A DNA stretch of 64,000 bases from Burkholderia ubonensis subsp. mesacidophila (GTDB lineage Bacteria > Pseudomonadota > Gammaproteobacteria > Burkholderiales > Burkholderiaceae): the NCBI RefSeq assembly GCF_002097715.1, contig NZ_CP020738.1, positions 2,542,001 through 2,606,000 on the forward strand, in the 5' to 3' direction. Below are positions 58,329 through 64,000 of this stretch, piece after piece (position 1 is the stretch's first letter; every line of letters begins with the position of its first letter). A program made the translations under genes and the position numbers. The notes below the pieces were generated by a model. The model worked only from the letters and a program-made list of their open reading frames with translations. It did no database searches and was not told the DNA's origin.

Positions 58329-59130
58329 TAGGAGCTCCTCGATGTTGTTAGTCATACGGGCAAAGGCGGCATGACTTGCGCAATCGAACAGCACCCGGGG
58401 CGAGGACATGGGACACGCCCGAGACGCGGAGACGGACCTGCGGCGGAATGGACTGTGCGGGGCCCGGCTCTTACCATCCCCCGAAGGGGACGTCTGGTTC
58501 GGAAAGACAACGTGATGCGTCTTGCATTGCGCAAGCGTTTCGCCTGCCCCGCTTGCCAAAGCGCTCGTCGGATGGATGGTCCGACAGCCGTTGGCAAGGC
58601 AGTCGAAATTATATGGGCGTTTTTCTTTCGTCTGTCAAAAATGCCGACCAACCAAGGGAAAACACGTAGGCGGAATCGGGGTGCGGTAGCGATGGCGGAG
58701 CAACCGGATTTAAAAGGGCACGCTTGCTCGCAGTGCAATCCGGTTGCGACGGCGGACGAGATTTCGCCATCCTGTTCGGCAGGACAAGGCGTTCGGGAAT
58801 CCGGGAGGTTCGACCGCGCAAGCACGTGATTTAAAGGGCGATATCGGGTGGACAGGACGCCCGAACGGCAGGCGTGTGCCGCACCATTTCGGGGAATCGG
58901 GGCGGGACGGCCAACCATTCGATTGGCAGACCGAACACGTTGATTAGAAAGCTCGCTGTTATTTTTGTGAAATAATAGGCGCCCTATTCCGCAGTCCAGC
59001 CAGCTTCCGCCGCGATTCGCGTCCATCGTGCGCCACGCGCCGCATCCCTTGCCGCGCCGCCGCGCATGCAGCCGCCAGCCAGTGACCTGCCCGTTTTTTT
59101 CCGATGCATGTCCGTTGCTTCCGATCGCCG
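58329..59130. other. Long leader and divergent promoter region
   Basis: No gene is supportable in these 802 bases. The minus-strand livK promoter candidate lies at 58608-58638, so livK mRNA would carry a leader of about 270 nucleotides, enough for regulation by structure. The stretch 58600-58720 and 58930-58985 are AT-richer than the rest. Confidence 0.45.
58608..58638 (-). promoter_or_regulatory. Candidate liv promoter
   Basis: On the minus strand a perfect TTGACA (58633-58638) and perfect TATAAT (58608-58613) are separated by 19 bases, longer than the optimal 17. Activation by DNA twist-changing regulators, or use of a neighbouring -10, could explain this. Confidence 0.55.
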
Positions 59131-59766
59131 ATGAATCACGCCCTTCGATTTGCTCCCGCCGCGCTGGCTTGTGCGTTGTCCGTATCGACTTCCTGCGCGT
59201 GGAGTCACGATACGTCCACCGACGCCACGACCGGCACGAACGTATTCCGCGCGGAACGACGCGCCGTGGATGACGTGCGCATCAGACGCGACGCGCGTGG
59301 CGGGCGCGACGGGCGCTTTGCCGCGCCGGCGTCGCGCAGTCCGTTCGACACGCCTGACACGCGCGAACTTCGCATTTCCGGCGGGCGGCTCACGCCCCGT
59401 TCGCCAGACCATCGCGCCGACGACGACCGCTGGGCCGCCGCCCGCGCTGCGATCGGTGCGGGCGGCGGCGACAGCCTCGGCCGCCGCGTGCCCGAGCATG
59501 AGCGGCGCATTCTCGACTGGGATGCGTACCTGCGCGCCACCGACACGCGGCTCACGAGCCCGAACCGCACATTCGATTCCTACTCCCCGCGCGCGCCGTT
59601 GCGCCGATTCGACGGCACCCGCGGCGTGCCCGGCACGCCGAATCCATTCGACCCGTCGGTCCCGCAACCGGAAACGCGCACGTTCTACGACAACGGCGCG
59701 GGCACGCGCTGCACGGCGACGGGCGGCGGCAGCGCGTCGCGGTCGTCGTGCAACATCCGCTGGTGA
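59131..59766 (+). CDS. Exported low-complexity hypothetical protein
   Basis: The 211-residue protein has a signal peptide (about residues 1-24, ending in an SCAWS region). The rest is rich in Arg, Asp, Gly and Pro (RRDARGGRDGRFAAP, ADDDRWAAARAAIGAGGGDS) and seems disordered. Two cysteines lie near the C-terminus. No family is recognised. Start 59131 is chosen over 59104 because it places the signal peptide at the N-terminus. Confidence 0.55.
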   Translation: MNHALRFAPAALACALSVSTSCAWSHDTSTDATTGTNVFRAERRAVDDVRIRRDARGGRDGRFAAPASRSPFDTPDTRELRISGGRLTPRSPDHRADDDRWAAARAAIGAGGGDSLGRRVPEHERRILDWDAYLRATDTRLTSPNRTFDSYSPRAPLRRFDGTRGVPGTPNPFDPSVPQPETRTFYDNGAGTRCTATGGGSASRSSCNIRW

Positions 59767-59829
59767 TCTCGCCAGCAAGCGTGAGCGCGAACCGGCGCGT
59801 CGCGCCAGCCGTGTCGTTTCGACGGGGAT

Positions 59830-60300
59830 TCAGAACGGCTTGGTCGGCAGGTACTTGCCGTCCAGCGTGATGACGGCGCGCGAGCCCCCCTCCGGATCGT
59901 CGACCTTCTTCACGTCGATCTTGAAGTTGATCGCGCTGATGATCCCGTCGCCGAACTTCTCATGAACCAGGGCCTTGAGGGTCGTGCCGTAGACCTGCAG
60001 CATCTCGTAGAAGCGGTAGATGGTCGGATCGGTCGGCACACGGTCCTCGATGCTGCCGCGCAGCGGGATGGTCTGCAGCAGCGCAACGGCATCGGCGTCG
60101 AGGTCCAGCGTCTTGCCGACGTGCCTGGCGGCTTCGGCCGGCAGCGGATGCTGTCCGAGCAACGCCGCGGTCACGAACGCTTCGCTCAGGCCGGTGCCCT
60201 CCGCGATCTGGGCGAACGACAGGTCCTTCCTCGCCTTGGACAGGAGGATGGCGTCTGCCAGGTCGAGGCGAGCGTTCTTGCTGAATTGCGATTGAATCAT
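59830..60300 (-). CDS. cynS: Cyanate hydratase (cyanase)
   Basis: The 156-residue protein matches CynS in length and all catalytic positions: Arg96 and Glu99 in IYRFYEML and Ser122 in GIISAINF. It converts cyanate and bicarbonate to ammonia and two carbon dioxide, as a decamer in the cytoplasm. It lies 30 bases after cynT. Confidence 0.97.
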   Translation of the reverse strand: MIQSQFSKNARLDLADAILLSKARKDLSFAQIAEGTGLSEAFVTAALLGQHPLPAEAARHVGKTLDLDADAVALLQTIPLRGSIEDRVPTDPTIYRFYEMLQVYGTTLKALVHEKFGDGIISAINFKIDVKKVDDPEGGSRAVITLDGKYLPTKPF

Positions 60301-60330
60301 GGTGATATCTCCTTGAGTGAGGGACGAAAA

Positions 60331-60990
60331 TCAGGCAGCTGCCTGAAGCTGATGGTGAGTCGCGCGGACTTCGGGGTTGTCCGCCAGGGAAACGAATTTG
60401 CCGGTGGCGCCATCGAACGCATCGATACGGCCGCTTTCGATGTCATAGATCCAGCCGTGGAGCGCAACCCGCCCCTCTTCGAGGGCCAGGCGTACGGACG
60501 GATGCGTCTGGATGTTCGCGAGTTGCGCGACCACGTTCTCCCGCACCATCGCATCCACCTTGTGATGCTCGCTCTCGTGGCTGCGCGCCTCGTTCACGAC
60601 GCGAGCCGAATCGGCGTAACGCAGCCAGTTGCCCACCGCCGGCATGTGATCCATGCATTTGCAGGTGGCGATCGCGGTCATGGCGCCGCAGTCCGAATGC
60701 CCGCAGATCACGATGTCCGATACGCGCAGTGCGGCAACCGCATATTCGACCGACGCCGAGACGCCGCCCGGCTCAGGTCCGTAGGACGGGACGATGTTGC
60801 CGGCATTGCGGATCACGAACAGGTCGCCGGGCTCGCGTTGCGTGACGAGTTCGGGCACCAGACGGCTGTCGGAGCACGAGATGAACAGCGCTCGAGGGCT
60901 CTGATGCGTGGCCAGGTTCCTGAACAGTTCGGCGCGCTTGGGAAAGGCGTCTCGCTGGAACTGCAGGAAGCCTTCAATGATGTCTTTCAT
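60331..60990 (-). CDS. cynT: Beta-class carbonic anhydrase of the cyanate operon
   Basis: The 219-residue protein has the zinc ligands of beta carbonic anhydrases in [12 protein letters not shown] (Cys, Asp) and GHSDCGAM (His, Cys). It re-supplies bicarbonate used by cyanase. It is the first gene of cynTS, with GGAGG before the start at 60990, and is divergent from cynR. Confidence 0.95.
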   Translation of the reverse strand: MKDIIEGFLQFQRDAFPKRAELFRNLATHQSPRALFISCSDSRLVPELVTQREPGDLFVIRNAGNIVPSYGPEPGGVSASVEYAVAALRVSDIVICGHSDCGAMTAIATCKCMDHMPAVGNWLRYADSARVVNEARSHESEHHKVDAMVRENVVAQLANIQTHPSVRLALEEGRVALHGWIYDIESGRIDAFDGATGKFVSLADNPEVRATHHQLQAAA

Positions 60991-61052
60991 GGCGAATCCT
61001 CCGTGGGTCATCGTGTTGCGCGATGCGATGGACCGAAGGTTACGCCCCAACT

Positions 61053-61083
61053 TGCATAAGTAAAAATACCGATTTATTATGCA
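61053..61083. promoter_or_regulatory. Candidate CynR operator
   Basis: TGCATAA (61053-61059) and its exact complement TTATGCA (61077-61083) flank a 17-base AT-rich centre between the divergent cynT and cynR. LysR-type regulators bind such dyads next to the promoter they control. A related CTTATG follows at 61098. Confidence 0.6.
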
Positions 61084-61113
61084 GTCTATTGGATTTGCTT
61101 ATGTGAAATCGGC

Positions 61114-62034
61114 ATGCTCGTACGCCACATCAAATACTTCCTGGCCGTTGCGGAACACCACAGCTTCACGCGTGCCGCCACTGCGTTGCATGTGTCCCAG
61201 CCGGCCTTGTCGCAGCAGATCAAGCAGCTGGAAGAAAGCCTCGGGGCGCAGCTCTTCGATCGAACCGGGAGAGCGACGCGGCTGACGGACGCCGGTGAGG
61301 TGTACTTCCGGTATGCGCGCGGTGCGTTGCAGGGCCTGGAGGAAGGCAAGCGCGCGATCCACGACGTGGGGGACCTGAGCCGGGGCTCGCTGCGTATCGC
61401 CGTGACGCCGACGTTCACTTCCTATTTCATCGGGCCGCTCGTCGAGGCGTTTCACGGCCGTTACCCGGGCATCACATTGACGGTGCGCGAGATGTCGCAG
61501 GAGCGCATGGAGGAACGGCTGGTCGACGACGAACTCGACGTCGGCATTGCATTCGAAGATGTCCAGTCACGGGACATCGATACGCAACGCCTGCTGGTCG
61601 AGACGCTTGCGCTGGTCGTCGGGCGGCGTCATCCGTTGGCGAAGCGGCGCTCGGTGCGCGTATCCGCGCTGAACGACGAATCGCTGATCTTGCTGAGTTC
61701 CGAGTTTGCGACGCGCGAGCATGTCGATCGCTATTGCCGTCAGAACGACGTGCGCCCTCAGGTGCTCATGGAGGCCAATTCGATCAGCGCGGTGATCGAG
61801 GTCATTCAAAGGACCCAATTGTCCACCTTGCTGCCGGCGACGATTGCGCGTGGGCGGGATGATCTGGTTGCCGTCGCCCTGGATCCATTGCCGCTGCAAA
61901 GAACGGCGGTCCTCATGCAGCGCAAGGGCGCCTACCAGACGGCCGCTGCGCGCGCCTTCATCGAAGTCGCCTTGGACGTCGCGGAGACGCTCGCACGGCG
62001 TCCGAAGCGAGCGGCGCCGGCATCCGGACAGTAA
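61114..62034 (+). CDS. cynR: LysR-type regulator of the cyanate operon
   Basis: The 306-residue protein has the LysR winged helix-turn-helix ([22 protein letters not shown] region) and a ligand domain. Its divergent position against cynTS, and the dyad between them, identify it as CynR, which activates cynTS in response to cyanate. No cynX is seen in the window. Confidence 0.93.
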   Translation: MLVRHIKYFLAVAEHHSFTRAATALHVSQPALSQQIKQLEESLGAQLFDRTGRATRLTDAGEVYFRYARGALQGLEEGKRAIHDVGDLSRGSLRIAVTPTFTSYFIGPLVEAFHGRYPGITLTVREMSQERMEERLVDDELDVGIAFEDVQSRDIDTQRLLVETLALVVGRRHPLAKRRSVRVSALNDESLILLSSEFATREHVDRYCRQNDVRPQVLMEANSISAVIEVIQRTQLSTLLPATIARGRDDLVAVALDPLPLQRTAVLMQRKGAYQTAAARAFIEVALDVAETLARRPKRAAPASGQ

Positions 62035-62138
62035 ATGCAGACATGGGCAGGCGATATCGCCGAAGACGACTGCCCTGACGGCCAACAGCTGTTGCAGGCC
62101 CGAATATACTGTCCCGTTTCTTCTCGACGTTTACCGCC

Positions 62139-62849
62139 TTGTACTACTGGAACCAGCCCAATTTCGAAGGACTCTTGAAGCTGGCGGAAGAGTTCGATGC
62201 CCATCCCGACCTGAAGCCGCTGGCCAGCTATTGCCGCTTTCGCGAGCAGGGGCTGCGTCGTGACGCGTTCGCCGCGCTCGAAGGCTTCCTGGTCGCGTCG
62301 CGGGCGTTCGACAGCGCGACGGCCCGGCGTGCCGCCGTCGACATCCTCGAGGCCAATGCGCGGACTTCGGAAGCCCATCAGTTCCTTACGCAACCGCTGA
62401 CGGCGCGGTTCCTGTTTCCGACATTGCAGACGTGGAGGGTCGAAGCGCCACATGCGAACCTGCCGGTCCGGTGGCTCGGCATCCTCAAGCGCGACGATGC
62501 GCTGCTGGCCGGCGCGCTCGCGATGTGCCCCGACGACACGCCGGTCAGGAAGATGCTGGTCGAGCATGCACTCGACAGCGCCGACTTCGGGACGCATCAC
62601 CTCGACGAATCGGTCTTCATCGGCAGCGTCGATTACGCGCGCTCGGAGCTGGATCGCGCCAGGAATCTCATCGCCGATGCGCCGGATTCCGCGGCGTTTG
62701 CCCGCCTCGCGTCGGAAGTGGACCATTTCGACCGTCTCATCGCGGACTGGCAAGTGTGGCTCCGGAATCCGGTCGGCACGTTTCCAGACTGGTGCGCGGC
62801 ACAGGGGCGGGATTATCGATTCGCGGTCGCGATCTATTACGACAATTAA
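62139..62849 (+). CDS. Hypothetical protein with non-ATG start
   Basis: The 236-residue protein begins, in the only available reading, at TTG (62139) or possibly CTG at 62109. No ATG or GTG occurs between the upstream stop at 62076 and residue 1, and no ribosome-binding site is visible, so the N-terminus may be unusual or damaged. The product is soluble and acidic, mainly helical in appearance. The family is not recognised. It lies 16 bases before the next unknown gene, which suggests an operon. Confidence 0.55.
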   Translation: MYYWNQPNFEGLLKLAEEFDAHPDLKPLASYCRFREQGLRRDAFAALEGFLVASRAFDSATARRAAVDILEANARTSEAHQFLTQPLTARFLFPTLQTWRVEAPHANLPVRWLGILKRDDALLAGALAMCPDDTPVRKMLVEHALDSADFGTHHLDESVFIGSVDYARSELDRARNLIADAPDSAAFARLASEVDHFDRLIADWQVWLRNPVGTFPDWCAAQGRDYRFAVAIYYDN

Positions 62850-62865
62850 TCGAGCACCCTTAAAA

Positions 62866-63411
62866 ATGCCTATGCAACTCGACACACAATTTGGCGTAGT
62901 CACGATCGTGAATGAGCCGACTTATACATTCGGATCGCAAGACAATATTCACGCCTATCCTCTCGAATTACGTCTCGGGAACGACTCCCCGTCTTCCGTT
63001 CACGGAGTCGAGCTGAATGGGTGTCGCGTTGCGGTCGTCGGTGCCGGCGCCGGATGCTCAGCGGTACATGCGCATTCGGCCGTCGCGATCGACGACAGGC
63101 TGTACCTGGCCGTAGGCAATCATGTCGCCTGCCTGTCGTTGAGTTCACCGCATCCGCTGGTCTGGTCGACCCGCGTTGATATGGCGACATGCTTTGGCAT
63201 TTACTGGGAAAGCGACCGGGCTGCCCTGATCTCGCACGGGGAAATCGAAATTGCGCGCCTGTCGCTACAGGGTAAGGTCATGTGGTCGGCATCCGGTGCA
63301 GACATATTCACCGAACGCGTTCGCTTGCTGCCTGACTGTATCGAGGCTATCGATTTCAATCACGATATTTACCAGATTGACTACGCGACCGGAGCGTCGC
63401 ATATGCGCTGA
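62866..63411 (+). CDS. Hypothetical beta-rich protein
   Basis: The 181-residue soluble protein has many short hydrophobic beta-like runs (VVTIVNEPTYTFG, CRVAVVGAGAGCSAVHAHSA, DRLYLAVGNHVACLSL) resembling blades of a propeller or a jelly-roll. No known family is recognised. It follows the unknown gene at 62139 by 16 bases. An immunity-protein pair is one of several guesses. It ends 71 bases before the GNAT gene, which is on the opposite strand. Confidence 0.6.
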   Translation: MPMQLDTQFGVVTIVNEPTYTFGSQDNIHAYPLELRLGNDSPSSVHGVELNGCRVAVVGAGAGCSAVHAHSAVAIDDRLYLAVGNHVACLSLSSPHPLVWSTRVDMATCFGIYWESDRAALISHGEIEIARLSLQGKVMWSASGADIFTERVRLLPDCIEAIDFNHDIYQIDYATGASHMR

Positions 63412-63482
63412 CGGCAACGAGCACGGTTGAAACCGCTCTGGGCGATACACAGTGGCCGTCCCCGACAGTAACCAAAGTCCAT

Positions 63483-64000
63483 CTACGCCCGCCGCTCCCG
63501 CTTGAGCAACCCATACAACGCACTATCCGACACCTCGTCCCCGACCATCCAGCGCTCACGCAGCAGCCCCTCCTGAACAAATCCGAGCCGTTCGAGCACA
63601 CGCGCCGACGCGGCATTGCGCGGGTCGATATCCGCCTCGATCCGGCGCAGATCCAGCGTGCCGAACGCGTGCTCGACCAGCGCGGCAGCCGCTTCACTCG
63701 AATATCCGCGTCCCCAATGCGTGCGGGTCAGGCAAAAACCGATTTCCGCCCGCCGGCAGGGTTCATGCAAGTTGAACAGCGCGCATTCCCCGAGCACTTC
63801 ACCGGTTTCGCGCAACTCGATGGCGCAAGTAAGGTCCTCGCCGCTGGCGAACGTCCTCAGCTTGCAAGCGACGCGCTCCGTTGCCTGATCCAGGCGCGTC
63901 ATCGCCGGAAACGAGAAATAGCGCATCGCCTCCGCATCCGACCAGATCGCGAACAGCGCGTGTACGTCATCTTCTCGAAGCGGCCGCAGGTTCAGGCGGG
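63483..64000 (-). CDS. GNAT acetyltransferase, 5' end beyond the window
   Basis: This gene ends at 63483 and its frame runs off the right edge. The reading upstream of the internal ATG at 63926 continues LNLRPLREDDVHALFAIWSD, the start of a RimJ/RimL-type GNAT protein, so that ATG is internal. Motif A for acetyl-CoA binding is GFCLTRTHWGRGYSSEAAAALV. It may acetylate a protein N-terminus or a small molecule. Confidence 0.88.
   Translation of the reverse strand, partial: RLNLRPLREDDVHALFAIWSDAEAMRYFSFPAMTRLDQATERVACKLRTFASGEDLTCAIELRETGEVLGECALFNLHEPCRRAEIGFCLTRTHWGRGYSSEAAAALVEHAFGTLDLRRIEADIDPRNAASARVLERLGFVQEGLLRERWMVGDEVSDSALYGLLKRERRA

Overview
The window is high-GC, densely coded proteobacterial DNA. 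Its gene repertoire (many LysR and AraC regulators, a mmsA/mmsB valine operon, cynR-cynTS, liv operon, long-form NfeD plus slipin, MacAB-TolC efflux) fits a Burkholderia, probably of the cepacia complex. That assignment comes from recognising gene families and composition; no database search was run. I saw no tRNA, rRNA, CRISPR array or intact insertion sequence.

Layout. 1-6.9 kb: a LysR regulator, a LysE-type exporter, an unknown protein, a decayed phosphoesterase, a protein of three near-identical 44-residue repeats, a secreted RNase T2, a lipoprotein, an XRE regulator and an HD hydrolase. 7.0-14.4 kb: a tripartite MacA/MacB/outer-membrane efflux operon, then a DHA2-type MFS exporter divergent from a LysR regulator. 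14.4-23.1 kb: a complete branched-chain (valine/isobutyrate) catabolic operon on the minus strand, divergent from an AraC-type regulator. 23.2-36.4 kb: NfeD/slipin, a HAD phosphatase, an MlaC-like protein, an M24-fold protein, an alpha/beta-hydrolase-SDR fusion, a PF10118-type hydrolase, several small proteins and a purine permease. 36.6-45.5 kb: a sigma-54 activator, a small ferredoxin, an SRPBCC protein, transporters and regulators, including a MarR/monooxygenase pair with clear operator palindromes. 45.6-53.1 kb: a lasso-peptide biosynthetic locus and divergent flanking genes. 53.3-58.6 kb: the livKHMGF branched-chain amino-acid ABC operon. 59.1-64 kb: a secreted unknown protein, the cyanate operon with its regulator, two unknown proteins and a GNAT acetyltransferase cut by the window end.

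The most interesting item is the lasso-peptide operon at 46437-50824 (minus strand). A 43-codon precursor gene, too short for ordinary gene calling, lies upstream of a leader peptidase (RRE plus transglutaminase fold), an asparagine-synthetase-like cyclase with an SGGIDS motif, and an ABC exporter. The predicted core peptide is GTRGGSILEIGAWVYKF with a Gly1-Glu9 ring. A GC-rich hairpin separates precursor from enzymes. Divergent from the operon lies a translationally coupled pair, an S10 serine-carboxypeptidase-like lipoprotein and an exported EF-hand-like protein; their link to the lasso peptide is an inference.

Valine and transport functions may work together: livKHMGF imports branched-chain amino acids, and the operon at 14.4-21.9 kb encodes the isobutyryl-CoA to methylmalonate-semialdehyde steps. 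They are about 32 kb apart, so this is a metabolic rather than an operonic link.
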